In this document: positions 1 to 10,659 of the stretch, in pieces
Layout of the letters: each line of letters opens with the position of its first letter
Numbering within the stretch: position 1 is the first letter of the stretch
Origin: Rhizomys pruinosus
Taxonomy: Eukaryota; Chordata; Mammalia; Rodentia; Spalacidae
Assembly: GCA_009823505.1 (NCBI GenBank)
Contig: VZQC01004543.1
Coordinates: 849,163-913,162 of the forward strand
DNA: 64,000 nucleotides
Direction of reading: 5' to 3'
Program-made: the position numbers and the translations under genes
Notes under the pieces: generated by a model
What the model was told of the DNA's origin: nothing
Databases searched by the model: none
The model's input: the letters and a program-made list of their open reading frames with translations, nothing else

Positions 1-743
1 CAGATTTCCAGAAACTTTAGCTCAACACTAAAACTGGTGAGCTTGGGGTCTGGAATCTTTTATAGTTTCTGTCTTGGAAGAACTTATGTCTAAGGAAAAG
101 TAGCCCGAGTTCTCCAGCCCCAGAGCTAGTTCTAATTTCTGTTTACTTATTTTGACAGTGCTAGAGATTGTATGCAGGGCCTTGCACATGGTAGGCAAGA
201 GACCCACCACTGAGCTATGTCCCTAGGCAAATCACAAACTTCTGGAAGGCAGCAACCACAGCTGACATTTTAAAATTCCCTCAGAGTTTGGTTCAATGGC
301 TGGCTCTCAGAAAATGACTTAATAAAAATGTTTACTGAGATAGATGAAATAAAAAAAATGTAAACAAATACAACCCTTGTCAGTTTCATTGTACACGTAG
401 AAGACACTCAAGAGCGGTTTCCTGCTAGTTCCAAGCTCAGATCAATAGAACTTTTTACAATAGGGAAAGTATTCTGTGTCTGTTATTCACTGTGTACCTG
501 CTAGTCATAACCGTCCATTGAACACTTGAAATATGGATAGTGACAAAGACCGAGAAGTTTAATTTATTCTTTAGTTCTATTTAGTTTAAATAAAAAATCT
601 GCATGTGGCTCACTTTGGGGAGGAAAAGTGTAGCTTCTTTCACCTGAGTTTTGGTTGAGGCCCCTACAACAAAAGTCAGTCTCTCAAAAAGAAAGCATGA
701 ATACTTATTGAATGCAAGTTTTACATGACACTGGAGTCACCAT
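1..743. other. Mostly single-copy DNA without recognised gene
   Basis: AT-rich DNA with only short open frames. The one recognisable piece is an ID/B4-type SINE remnant listed separately. I see no splice-flanked exon or known protein similarity. Confidence 0.6.
155..226 (-). mobile_element. ID/B4-type SINE remnant, antisense
   Basis: The segment reads as the reverse complement of a tRNA-like ID head: a box-B-like stretch beside 'cagggccttgcacatggtaggcaag' style sequence, ending in 'gagctatgtcccta'. It is diverged and lacks a clear A-tail. Confidence 0.5.
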
Positions 744-856
744 AAGAAAATCAAGAACTGGGGCTGGAGAGATGGCTCAGCGGTTAAGAGTACCAACTGC
801 TGTTGCAGAGGACCCGGGTTCGATTCCCAGCACCCACATAGCTAAGAACCGTCTTT

Positions 857-1112
857 TTTAAAAAATATATCTTTTTAAAATTTTATTTATTTTTGTATGT
901 GTATGAATGTACTGTCTGCATGCAGGTCTGTGCACCAGTGTCGTGCAATGCCACGGAGGTCAGAAGAGGGTGTCGGATTCCCCTGGAACTGGAGTTCTCC
1001 TGGAATTGGAGCTACAGACGGTTCTCAGCCGCCATGTGGGTGCTGGGGATCGGACCCGGGTCCTCTGCAAGAGGAGTCGGTGCTCTCAACTGCTAGGCTA
1101 TCTCTACAGCCC
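857..1112 (-). mobile_element. B2 SINE, antisense, inserted into the composite SINE
   Basis: Nearly full-length B2 in reverse complement (from the T-rich tail to ctctacagcccc). It is flanked by the 15-bp duplication ctaagaaccgtcttt (842-856 and 1,113-1,127), which splits the host composite SINE. It belongs to the longer B2 form with an internal duplicated 17-18 bp block. Short open frames here are frames through the SINE, not genes. Confidence 0.9.
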
Positions 1113-1275
1113 CTAAGAACCGTCTTTAAGCCAGGTGTGGTGGCACACGCCTTTAATCCCAGCACTCCAAAGCAGAGGCAGGCGAATTTCCGTGTGTTCA
1201 AGGCCAGCCTGGTCTACAGGGCTAGTTCCAGGCCAGGTGGGGCTACAGGGAGACCCTGTCTCAAAAATACCAAAA

Positions 1276-1276
1276 A

Positions 1277-1319
<43 letters not shown>

Positions 1320-1330
1320 AAAAAAAAAAA
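1276..1330. repeat. (AAAT)n and poly-A tail of the composite SINE
   Basis: About ten AAAT units followed by a pure A run, directly after the B1 body and directly before the second target-site copy. Confidence 0.9.
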
Positions 1331-1347
1331 AAGAAAATCAAGAACTG

Positions 1348-2034
1348 AAGAAGTGGTAAGCCTGCTGGTTTTATGCTAGCTTTGATGGGGAGTGCAGAAT
1401 CCCAGGGAAATATATCAGGAAAAAGCTATGAACTGGGTGCAGAAGCTGAGGCACTCAGCAAAGCCCGTTGACTGGATTTTCTTTCTACCTGTAGCCTTAG
1501 AGATGCTCCTTTCTTCCAAGTATAGGTGGATATAAACCTCTTAGGGGAAGATTGCAAAGTCCTGTCCCTGCCCTCTCTCAGATTCCTTCAGGTTAATATA
1601 TCCAATAGACCAATGTCCCATGTGCTGAGATAGAATATTCCAAGTCCTGTAATGTGTCACAGACGATCTAGACAACAGAGCATTAAGTTGTAGTATCTTC
1701 AAACTTCCAAATCCTCCACTTCTTTTCTGATGAGCTCCTTGATAACACCTTGTCTTTCTGTTCCACCTCTCCATCAGGCAACTGAATCCTACTATCTCCG
1801 CTTCCCATGTCCCTTCAGATCTCCATGAAATATTATTTCTCCAAAGTGCTTATTCTGTTCAATGTTTCACTGAAGCAACAAAACTACAGAAAATTAAAAC
1901 CAGCTAGAAAACAAGTGATATTTAAAAATCGATCTTATCATAAGGAGCTGTGTCTTGGGTCCTTCCAGAGGGAGCCATTGGTCAGAGACTCAGGTTCAGT
2001 GGGACACCAATTACAGGCTTTTCTTTAGAAACAA
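1348..2034. other. Single-copy DNA, nothing recognised
   Basis: No repeat family, exon or regulatory motif that I can support. The 73-77 codon open frames have ordinary non-coding composition. Confidence 0.5.
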
Positions 2035-2046
2035 TGAAATTCTTTT

Positions 2047-2302
2047 TTTTTTTTTTTTAAATTTTTTTTTTATTATTTATTTTTGTATGTGTATGAATGT
2101 ATTGTTTGCATGCAGGTCTGTGCACCCGTGTCGTGCAGTGCCGCGGAGGTCAGAAGAGGGTCTCAGATTCCCCTGGAACTGGAGTTCTCCTGGAATTGGA
2201 GTTACAGACGGTTCTCAGCCGCCATGTGGGTGCTGGGGATCGAACCCGGGTCCTCTGCAAGAGCGTCGGTGCTCTTAACCGCTAGGCTATCTCTCCAGCC
2301 CC
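2047..2302 (-). mobile_element. B2 SINE, antisense (long form)
   Basis: Reverse-complement B2 with T-rich tail on the left. The flanking duplication gaaattcttttt occurs at about 2,035 and at 2,303-2,314. It carries the internal duplicated block (ctggagttctcctggaattggagtt). Confidence 0.88.
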
Positions 2303-2356
2303 GAAATTCTTTTTAAGAAATTCTTATCCTTTACCTTCTCTCTTGATCTTTAAAAA

Positions 2357-2365
<9 letters not shown>

Positions 2366-2388
<23 letters not shown>

Positions 2389-2442
2389 TGTAGATGTGTG
2401 CATGCACATCTTATCCTTTTCCTCCCCTCCACCCATGCACGT

Positions 2443-2480
<38 letters not shown>
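2366..2480. repeat. (GT)n microsatellite in two blocks
   Basis: Two GT runs (about 2,366-2,392 and 2,444-2,479) separated by unrelated sequence. They lie at the left edge of a B4/RSINE-like element, where such GT tracts are common. Confidence 0.9.
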
Positions 2481-2481
<1 letters not shown>

Positions 2482-2768
2482 CACAAACATGTGTGTGACT
2501 GTGCTATGATTCATGTGGAGGTCAGATGACAACCTCAGGTGTCAGTCCTCGTCTTCCACCTTAAGACATTCTCTTTGGCTGTGTGTGTCAGGCTAGCTGG
2601 CCCATGAGCTTTCTGGGATTCTCCTGACTCCCCTCCTGTCTCTCTTCCCATCTCACCTTAGGACCTGGGATTACAGACAAATGTCACTACACCTGGCTTT
2701 AGGTGGGCTCCAGGGATTTAAACTACTTAAAGCCTTAAGAGCTTTTACCCACTGAGGCATTTCTCTGG

Positions 2769-2772
<4 letters not shown>
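2481..2772 (-). mobile_element. B4/RSINE1-like SINE, antisense
   Basis: The order is a 'catgtggaggtcagatgacaac' type segment, a B1-like block (gacctgggattacagac...), then an ID-like end (ttaccc actgaggcatttctctgg). This B1-plus-ID order in reverse complement is the layout of rodent B4/RSINE1. Diverged, so the boundaries are approximate. Confidence 0.6.
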
Positions 2773-2811
<39 letters not shown>

Positions 2812-2814
2812 ATC
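2771..2814. repeat. (TCTA)n microsatellite
   Basis: About ten TCTA/ATCT units with one interruption near the right end. Confidence 0.92.
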
Positions 2815-2829
2815 TATCTATATGCTTTT

Positions 2830-3105
2830 ATTTTTTTAATTTTTTGTCAGTTACTTAGCAGTAGAGTTTTATTTTTTATTTTTTTGTTTATTTTTTAAGG
2901 GATTATACAATATAAGAGCACAGTTATTTTCAGATCACATTAACGTTGCTCTGTTTGCTATACAATTAGGTAACTGGTGCTAGCATCCACAGATGAGGGA
3001 TACCATTCATCATTTGTTTTTCTGTGTTACTTCACTCAGCATGATATCTTCTAGCCCCAACCATTTACCTGCAAAATTCATGATGTCATCTTTCTTTACC
3101 ACATA
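2830..3105 (-). mobile_element. L1 3' end, antisense fragment
   Basis: Positions about 2,985-3,105 are the reverse complement of the ORF2 C-terminus seen at 5,100-5,240 (catccacagatgagggatacc... through tgatgtcatctttctttacc). The left part is T-rich 3' UTR. Heavily 5'-truncated. Confidence 0.8.
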
Positions 3106-3140
3106 TTTATTTTTATATTTAAAAAGTATATTATTATTGA

Positions 3141-3355
3141 GGGTGAAGAGATGGCTCAGCAGTTAGTAACACTGGCTGCTCTTATAGAGGACCTGAGTTC
3201 AATTCTCAGCACTCACATGGCAGCTAATAACTGTCCATAACTCCATTTCCAGGGGAATCTGATGTCCTCTTCTGACCTATGTGGGCCTTGCAAGACATGT
3301 GTGCCCTTACTCACATGCAGGCAATACACTCATACACAAAAAATAAAAATAAATT
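3141..3355 (+). mobile_element. B2 SINE, sense
   Basis: Full-length but diverged B2: head gaagagatggctcagcag, then cctgagttcaattctcagc, body ctccatttccaggggaatc, and an A-rich tail (aaaaaataaaaataaa). Confidence 0.85.
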
Positions 3356-3715
3356 TTATAATACTTTTATTGATGTTTTGTGTATTTCGGACATCATTTT
3401 TCAGTTCAATTTAGACATATTCTCCTTTCCCTTGTTCTCACCCCACCCTAGTTCATGCATTCTGCCATACATGTCCTGCATCTTTCTCTCAGTCTCTCCA
3501 AAGTTTTTCTCTGCAAAGGTTTAGTGTCCTAGGCAGAGTTCAACCACATCAGTCCGTTCCTTGACCCAGTCCTCATGTTGCTGTGGTTCCCTCCCAACTG
3601 TACCACTCCAAAGTATGCCCATGTACACATCATATATGTACAGAATTATGTCCTCCAGGAATAAACTGTATGTTAATTCCAATGTATGTCTAGGAGTTCA
3701 TTTTTTCTTTTAAAA
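3356..3715 (-). mobile_element. L1 3' UTR, antisense fragment
   Basis: Matches in order the L1 3' UTR also seen at 34,142-34,290: ttttattgatgttttgtgtatttc, then the C-rich reverse complement of the polypurine tract, then atgcattctgccatacatgtcc. This is an older subfamily than the L1s at 15-22 kb. Confidence 0.7.
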
Positions 3716-4717
3716 TAAAATAATTTTAAAAAGTATTTATATTATTTATTTTGCTGCTTAAAAAATAATCATTGAAAAAAAATGAGCCTGCATTGAACCA
3801 TTATACACCTACTTGCCTGGAGTCTGTGCCTTGGCTGGAGGTAGCTGCTAGTTTAACTCCAGTCTATTCTACACTATTGTCTCCATCATCAGTTGCTTGG
3901 GCTATGTCCTTGACCTGCAGCAATCAAATTCCCCTAGGATGTTTTCTCTCAGCATTTCAAAGTTGTTGGAATGATAAAATAATGCATAGCCAGCACCCAT
4001 TTAGAGCCTGAAACACAGAAAGTGCTTGGCAAGTATTAGTTGTCTCTGTTCCTATGTTAGAGGTACACCGTCCGGAAAGGAAAATTCCAGGGTCCCCAGC
4101 AGACCGGGTGTGTATTGTGAATGAACACTCTAGAGTGTGGAGTAAAGAATGAAGCAGCAAAAGTGGTTCAAGATGGAGTGTGGAGAATGAATGCTGTCTG
4201 TATCCCAAAACATAGGCCTACTAAGTGGTAAGTTCAAGGTCACGTGTAGGATCAGCTGATCAACCCCTATATTGTTGGGTAGGTGTCTCCTAAACCAGTA
4301 ATATGTTCATCCCCTACTTTTCAGTTCTAGCTCATAGACTTAAACTTTAAACTATTTATAGAAATATTTTATTGCACATTTTAATTTACTTGTATGTTTC
4401 CTTCTTTATACAGTTGTTTTCTCCTACCTTGATCTCTTTGTTTATCTATTCTGAAGTAACTTTGTTATCTGTTCTGAAGTAACCAAATTAATAGTATATA
4501 TGTAGCTCTTTATATTTTTTATGCTCATATACTTCGATCTAAATCTAATTATCTACAAAAATTGTAGAACATAACAGACTTAGAGCAGAAATTTTAGTCA
4601 AAGCAGGAAATAGAAATTTTTTTTAATACAGTAAAAGCAACCCCCAAGATAATATTAACTGGCAAAGTCTTCTAATAATAGCTGAGAAGTTTTGCTACTA
4701 GTTTATATGAAAAATAT
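3716..4717. other. Single-copy AT-rich DNA
   Basis: No gene or repeat I can name. A run of AT-rich low-complexity DNA lies around 4,340-4,560. Confidence 0.5.
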
Positions 4718-4733
4718 ACCTTTAGAGATTTTT

Positions 4734-4882
4734 TTTTTGGTCTTTTTAGAGACAGGGTCTCCCTGTAGCCCCAGCTGTCCTGGAACTCACTTTGTAGACC
4801 AGACTGGCCTTGAACTCACAAAGACCTGCCTGCCTCTGCCTCCAGAGTGCTAGGATTAAAGGCGTGTGCCACCATGCCTGGC
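4734..4882 (-). mobile_element. B1 SINE, antisense
   Basis: Complete B1 in reverse complement (gagacagggtctccctgtag ... gtgtgccaccatgcctgg). Target-site duplication acctttagagattttt at 4,718-4,733 and 4,883-4,898. Confidence 0.93.
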
Positions 4883-4924
4883 ACCTTTAGAGATTTTTAA
4901 ACAAATTTTTAAAAATTAGGTTCT

Positions 4925-5579
4925 CCTTGGAAGACTTGGAATGAATTCGCCACCCGACCCAGCCATACCACTCCTGGGCATGTACCCTCAAGACTCACCC
5001 TACTGCAGAGATACATGCACGGCCATGTTTATTTCAGCTCTCTTCACAATAGCAAGGAGCTGGAACCAACCCAAATGCCCCTCAACTGATGAGTGGAGAG
5101 AGAAAATGTGGTACATCTACACAGTGGAGTTCTATGCAGCAGTAAAGAAAGACGACATCATGAGCTTTGCAGGAAAATGGCTGGAGCTAGAGGACATCAT
5201 GCTGAGTGAAGTAACACAGTCCCAGAAAAACAAATGATGAATAGTATCCCTCATCTGTGGAAGCTAGTGCCAATTACTTAGTTGTAAGTATTTCCTGTGC
5301 ATGGCCCCTTGAGCTTTTGTCCAAAGCAGTTGGGAGTGATGCATATTGGAAACAACAACAATAGAAAGGACTGCATCAAAGAACTGACTGAAACAGTGAA
5401 CTTCTGCTCAAAACGGTCAACTTCCTCATGGAGAATATTGAGAAAGACTGAGAAAGAGATGAAAAGCATGTTTGGCAGAATGCATGAGCTCTGGTGGGGT
5501 TGGGGAATGGGGGTGACACGGGTCTAGATTTGATAAAAAAATAAAAATAAATTTATGTGAGAAAAACAAACAAACAAAC
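4925..5579 (+). mobile_element. 5'-truncated L1, sense, with ORF2 C-terminus and 3' UTR
   Basis: A 655-bp L1 tail. The ORF2 C-terminus is open from 4,941 to its stop at 5,237 (98 codons, with [20 protein letters not shown] and EKMWYIYT signatures of the L1 ORF2 end). The 3' UTR and A-rich tail follow. A 14-bp target-site duplication (aaaaattaggttct, 4,911-4,924 and 5,580-5,593) proves target-primed insertion. This is the cleanest reference in the window for the L1 3' end. Confidence 0.93.
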
Positions 5580-5673
5580 AAAAATTAGGTTCTAATATAT
5601 CCATTTATTTACAAATTGCTTTTCAGATATTTAAAATATCTGCTTCAGTAGCTCATTAAAATGTCTGGTTTGT

Positions 5674-5838
5674 GGGGCTGGAGAGACGGCTCAGCAGTTA
5701 AGAGCACTGACTGCTCTTGCAGAGGATCCAGGTTCGGTTCCCAGCACCCAAGGGGAGTGGCTCCGGGAATCTGATACCCTCTTCTGGATTCCTGCCCCAT
5801 TTACATGTAATTAAAATAATAAAATATTTAAAAAATCT
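5674..5838 (+). mobile_element. B2 SINE, sense, internally deleted
   Basis: Intact B2 head (ggggctggagagacggctca, then ggttcggttcccagcaccca), followed by a shortened body (gggaatctgataccctcttctgg) and an A-rich tail. The middle of the body is missing. Confidence 0.82.
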
Positions 5839-6105
5839 ATAGTTTATGTGTTAAAGTTGATGCTTAGTGTTAGTTTGGATTTAAATCAAACTGATTTTTC
5901 ATTTGGGGAAGAATGTTAGATAAGATATCTTGATTTATCCTCATTATAAAATTCTCAAATTCAGAATTAAAAAAACCACTCCAAATGCATTATTGACCTA
6001 GCAAGAAGAAATGAAACCAAGAAGGTAGGTAACCAATCACAGAAGACATAATTTCTATGATATTTGGGGCAACACCGATAAAATAGATTTTTTTTCATGT
6101 TGAAT

Positions 6106-6107
<2 letters not shown>

Positions 6108-6153
<46 letters not shown>
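6108..6153. repeat. (GA)n microsatellite
   Basis: About 23 GA units. The opposite strand gives the open LS-dipeptide frames seen here, which are not genes. Confidence 0.95.
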
Positions 6154-6156
<3 letters not shown>

Positions 6157-6539
6157 AAAGAGATTCCATTCAAAGAGAGACATGTGAGTGGAGAACTCGT
6201 ACTCAGCTGGTAAACCAAGTGCTGGAAGTGGCAGAGTAAACAAAAACAGGACTGAGAATCTTGCAAGTAGGGAAGAGCAAGGAAAATGGTCGGAATTGAA
6301 AACTGGTGTCAGAGAGAGAAAGAGTCAATAGGTGGACGTTAGTGAACAAAGAATTGGTGAACTGAAGGGTGGATCTGAGGAAAGTACTCAGAATGAAGCA
6401 CAAGAGTGAAGAGTGGTTGAAAAAGGTTGAGATGGTTTGAGATTTTTTTTGACCTTTTTTGAAGAAAAAGAGGACATAAGGGAGAAGGAATAGAAGATGT
6501 GATAGTGAAGTGATGTTCAGAACGGATGAAAGCAGTTTC

Positions 6540-8100
6540 CTTCATACTGAGGAATCTGAGTGCATCAAAATAAACAACAAGAAATCAACACCCAGAAACA
6601 TTATAGTTGAATATTAGAACACCCTAAAGGATGTATTTTAAAAGCAGCCAGAGAAAAATAGACTAATTATCCACAAAAGAATGGAAGATAAAATAGAGCT
6701 GACTTCTGAATAGCAATTCTGATGAAAGCCAGAAGGTAGTGGAGGTTTGAATACACAGGGACAATAACTTCTCACCTCGAATCCTGGGAAAACAGCTTCC
6801 AGTAGTCCAAATAAATATGTATTTGGAAAGACTAACAATGGAGAACTTTTGCTATCAAGAGATTCTTGTGGCAAGAATGCTGGAGAATGAACTTGAGTAA
6901 TAAAGTTATTCTTGATATGTGGGTCTCAAAGAAAAGAAGAAATGATTAGAAAAAAATTGAAAATGCATTTATAAATTAAAAGAGCATTTGTTGTATAAAA
7001 CATTCTTGATGATAACTCAAGACAGAATTAAATACATGAGCAAGTAGAATGGATGTTATGAAGTAGTTAACTGAATTAAGATACCTAAATTCAATTGCAT
7101 TGAAGAGAGGAGTATAAATATATAATCAATCTTACATGATGACTACTTAAATATGCTATAATTTATATGCTAATCTTGTAAAGTGATAGACAGTTACTTT
7201 TAAATGAATAGAAAAGTGAATAAAGAAAAAAAAATCCTTCAGTGCAAGGGAAATAAGAAAAGAGGAAACCAGAGAAGCAAAACAAATAGAAGGCAGAAGA
7301 ATTTGGGAAAAATAAGAATCCCTAATACTTTTGTTTTTATAAGAAAATTGAATAATAAATGTATCAGTTACAATATAAATAATGCAGGTGGTATGATCAT
7401 ATTTCATCCCATACATGTACAAAAGCCCAAAGAATAGAGATAATTTATTAAAAATAAAATAAAATATAAAGGCTGTCAGAATGGGCTTTAAAAATACAAA
7501 CATGAGGGGCTGGAGAGATGGCCTAGCGGTTGGGAGCAACAACTGCTCTTGCAGAGGATGCGGGTTCGATTCCCAGCACCCACATGGAGGCTGAGAACCA
7601 TCTTTAACTCCAGTTCCAGGGGAATCTGACACCCTCTTCTGACCTCTGCAGTGTTGCATGACACGGGTACACAGATCTACATGCAGACAGTCATGCATAC
7701 ACATAAAAAATACAAACATGCTATTTAAAAGAGAGAAAACTCAAAGACTGAGATATAGAAATATTGAAAATAAAAGGACAGAAAATGACACTGAAGACCA
7801 ATAGTAGTCATAAGAGTAGACATTAAGGCAGCAGATCGTGTGAGAAATAATGGAGATTTCTATATATGAGAAGGTTCAACTTATAAGGAAGATATAAAAA
7901 CTGCCTAACAACATATCTCTCAAATGTATAAAGCCAAAATTAACTCAAGTTAACAAATTTGCCATTCTACTAGAAAGATTTTGGTATGCTTTTTTCAATA
8001 ATAGATTAATCAAGTAGACCAAAGTATCAATGATAGCATGAAGGAACTGAAAAGTTCAAGTAATAAATATGATCACCTGTTTACAAAATAGGAAAGAAAA
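6540..8100 (+). mobile_element. Old HAL1/L1M-like LINE relic, sense
   Basis: Diverged but ordered resemblance to ancient mammalian L1/HAL1. 'aaaagcagccagagaaaaatag' and 'gaaagccagaaggtagtggag' at 6,640-6,740 recall an ORF1-like region. 'aactgcctaacaacatatctctcaaatgtataaagcc' at 7,900-7,940 recalls the ORF2 endonuclease region. No frame is open. A younger B2 interrupts it at 7,505-7,705. The call is from recollection of family sequence, so it needs a RepeatMasker run. Confidence 0.5.
7505..7705 (+). mobile_element. B2 SINE, sense (short form)
   Basis: Full-length B2 with the target-site duplication aaaaatacaaacatg at 7,490-7,504 and 7,706-7,720. The body has a single ctccagttccagggg block, unlike the long-form B2s. 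Confidence 0.93.
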
Positions 8101-8219
8101 TATACAACTTCAGATTTCATTTAGCATGTCACATTTTTATTAAAGGTAAGAAAAATTAACATTACACATACATTTTTAGGAATACACATGTATTATATGA
8201 TTTTATTTTATTTCACTTT

Positions 8220-8361
8220 TTGTCTTTTCAAGACAGGGTCTCCTTGTAGCTCCAGCTGGCCTGGAACTCACTATGTAGACCAGGCTGGCCTTGATTTCAA
8301 AGAGATCCATCTGCCTCTGTCTCTCTAGGGCTAGAGTTTCAGGAATGTGCCACCAAGCTTG
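8220..8361 (-). mobile_element. B1 SINE, antisense
   Basis: Reverse-complement B1 (caagacagggtctccttgtag ... aatgtgccaccaagcttgac), moderately diverged. Confidence 0.85.
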
Positions 8362-8655
8362 ACTGATTGTATTTTAACAAGTAAAGATATATTAAAAGCA
8401 CATTTGAGTGTAGTGACTATTTCAGATGAGAGAATTATGAAAACAGAGTGTGTAAGCTCACAGGTAGATGCAAGTTGTAATATCCAAGTTCAGGTATTGA
8501 ATGACAGGCAGATATGTGCTTTTCCTTAGTAAAATAATAACAATAACAAGGTAATCTCAATCTAATTCTGCACAACTGAGTATTTGATTATATATTTGGT
8601 AAACCTATATCATCTGTATCTATAAATCATCTATAGACAGACAGGTGGCCTGCCT
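8362..8655. other. Single-copy DNA, nothing recognised
   Basis: Only a 60-codon chance frame; no repeat or motif supported. Confidence 0.5.
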
Positions 8656-8656
8656 A

Positions 8657-8824
8657 AACTTAACTTGTCTGTGCTCTTGGTCTCCTCAAGAGATGGGGAT
8701 AAAAATAACTGTACTAATTACATCATAGGAACTGTGAAATGAGAAGGCCCATTAGAAGTCCTTAGATCACTATTTGATATCTATTAGGAGATCAATAAAT
8801 GTAAGTGATGATTATTATTATTTC
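8657..8824 (+). mobile_element. MIR SINE, sense
   Basis: Shows the MIR pattern in order: a tctcctcaagagatggggataa core-like segment, ggaactgtgaaatgagaaggccc, and a tail ending atgattattattattt. Old and diverged. Confidence 0.6.
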
Positions 8825-9090
8825 TGGGAGAGAAAAGAACTTCTGGATGTCCTGCTATTTCATGTCGCTTTATTCCAGCTCTCATTTGCTGCCTGTTTGC
8901 ATGTTAATCTAGGACTGCCTCGCCCTTCTGTTAGCTGAGCGACCTTATTCCATAAACTGTCCAACTTTCTCAAACTTCTCCAGTCTCTTTGTCAAGAAAA
9001 ATTTGACCAGAAAAACAGATACTACTTAGGTATTTCAAGCAGATAGAGCTCTAACACAGGGAATTGGAGGCTTACAAAATTACTGGAAGA

Positions 9091-9324
9091 AGGGCTGGAG
9101 AGATGGCTCAGAGGTTAAGAGCACCTGCTGCTCTTGCAGAGGACCCAGGTTTGAGTCCTAGGACTCACATGATGAGTAACAGCTGTCTGTAACTCCAGTT
9201 CCAGGGGATCTGACACCCTCTTCTGACCTGCATGGGCACTGCATAACATGGTGGATTTCCACACATGTAGGCAATCTACTCATACATATAAACTTCAGAA
9301 TAATAAATAAAATATTAAAAGTAA
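9091..9324 (+). mobile_element. B2 SINE, sense
   Basis: Complete B2 (gggctggagagatggctcag to an A-rich tail). It is flanked by the short duplication tactggaaga at 9,081-9,090 and about 9,326-9,335. Confidence 0.88.
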
Positions 9325-9335
9325 CTACTGGAAGA

Positions 9336-10266
9336 GCAGAACATCCAAGTGGGGAAAGTCAGAAAAGCCATAGCTAGTTTTCAGGAAAACAGGATTGTCA
9401 GCAATCAGAAGAGACTGTTGCCAATGATCTTAGTTGCTGAATCATCGCAGGGGATGATTCTTGGGAGATGTCTGCGATGGAAAAATTTCAGGTCAGCCCT
9501 TCACTAACCATTATTAATGTTGTCTGCTTAACTTCTGCCCTTTTGATTTCATGTTATTGCCTGTCATTGGTGGAATCTAAAGCCCCCTTCTGAGGGATTC
9601 TGGTGGATTTGGTTCTAGGCTTTTATCTCGCCTGTGAGAAAGAAGAAAATGGTGAAAGAATTGGGGATGAATTGTTGCTCATTAGTTTAGCATTCTTTCT
9701 GCTTAGCATCCATCCTTTCTGATTGAACAGCTCTTTCCATTTAGCCCTTCAGCATGCTCAAACCTCTTACCTCCTCAGCAAAACTCTCCGTCCCATGTCC
9801 CCTTGCTTTCTGGGTCAATTCTCTCTTCTTCTTTACTGTACTCTCCCACCTCCTCCTCTTCCACTGTTTCTTCAACCCAGTTTGGCTTCTGTTCCCACAA
9901 AGAGACTTGGGATCATGGCTATCTGTGATCTTTGCTGTCCAACCTGCAGTTTTCATGAAAATTCTTCTTCATGAAATTGTCCATTCCTTTAACTTCTGTA
10001 TAAAACCACTAATAATTTCCCAACAAATTTACAATTGAATTACAAAAAAGAGACTTCTTTTTTTTCCAAATAATATCCCTCACACCTAGTTAACAGGAAA
10101 TTGCATTTTTCTTGAGCCCTGCCGGCTTTACATTATCCAATTATTCTCAAGACTGAGAAAATCCAGGCTGGAGAAGCTTTGGCGTTTGGTCGGTCCATCA
10201 TTGCTCCTGTTTCTAGCAGACTTGCTGGCTGGAGATCAGTGCCGTCAAGAGCTTGCTTTAATTCCC
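9336..10266. other. Single-copy DNA, nothing recognised
   Basis: Includes pyrimidine-rich stretches at 9,820-9,880 that give open frames on both strands. No coding signature that I can support. Confidence 0.5.
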
Positions 10267-10659
10267 TGATGGTTAGTTTTAATGGTAACTTCACACAGTC
10301 TAGAATCACCTGGGAAGACAGTCTCAGTGAGTGGTTGTGCAGATCAGGTTGGCTTGGGGCCACATCTCTGGGAGATTGTCTCTATTATATTAATTGGGTG
10401 GGAAGACCCACCTGTTGCAGGTTGTATGGTTTCCTGGGTTTGGTCCTAGATGGTATAAGAATGGAGGAAGTGATTTGAGCATAAACGTGAGTACATTCAT
10501 TATTCTTTGTTACTGATTACAGATATTATATGGCCAACCCCTTCCTGCTCTGCTGTGGTAAACCATAACTGGGAATCACAAGCTAAAGTAGACGTTTTCT
10601 CCCTTAAGTTTCTTTTATCATGGTATTTTATCGCAACAACCAGAAAAGAAGGTAGGACA
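10267..10659 (+). mobile_element. MaLR-type solo LTR (ORR1-like), sense
   Basis: A 393-bp LTR-like element with TG...CA ends. The order is ggttagttttaatgg, cacctgggaagacagtctca, a gatcaggttggcttggggcc segment, then taagtttcttttatcatgg and tattttatcgcaacaacc. This matches my recollection of rodent ERVL-MaLR LTRs of ORR1 type. A clean 5-bp target duplication is not visible. No internal retroviral sequence is attached, so it is a solo LTR. Confidence 0.65.

Larger units (their letters stand above)
761..1330 (+). mobile_element. Composite SINE: B2 head fused to B1, interrupted by another B2
   Basis: A B2-type tRNA-like head (761 to about 856: gggctggagagatggctcag, then a box-B-like gggttcgattcccagc) runs through 'ctaagaaccgtcttt' directly into a B1 body (1,128 to about 1,275, starting aagccaggtgtggtgg) with an AAAT-rich A-tail. 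A 17-bp target-site duplication (aagaaaatcaagaactg, 744-760 and 1,331-1,347) brackets the whole unit, so the fused element was inserted in one event. A later antisense B2 sits inside it. A second locus (59,268-59,526) has the same junction. Confidence 0.85.

Noticed and set aside
757..860. tRNA-like heads of B2 elements as true tRNA genes
   Set aside because: They have box A and B resemblance but lack a cloverleaf with an anticodon arm and acceptor pairing. They are SINE promoters.
897..1283. 128-codon frame across a B2 and a B1
   Set aside because: It is a read-through of the nested SINEs. Similar MYVYECTVCMQVC frames recur at every antisense B2 in the window.
7156..7719. 187-codon minus-strand frame
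   Set aside because: About half of it is antisense B2 and the rest is AT-rich LINE relic. No conserved domain.
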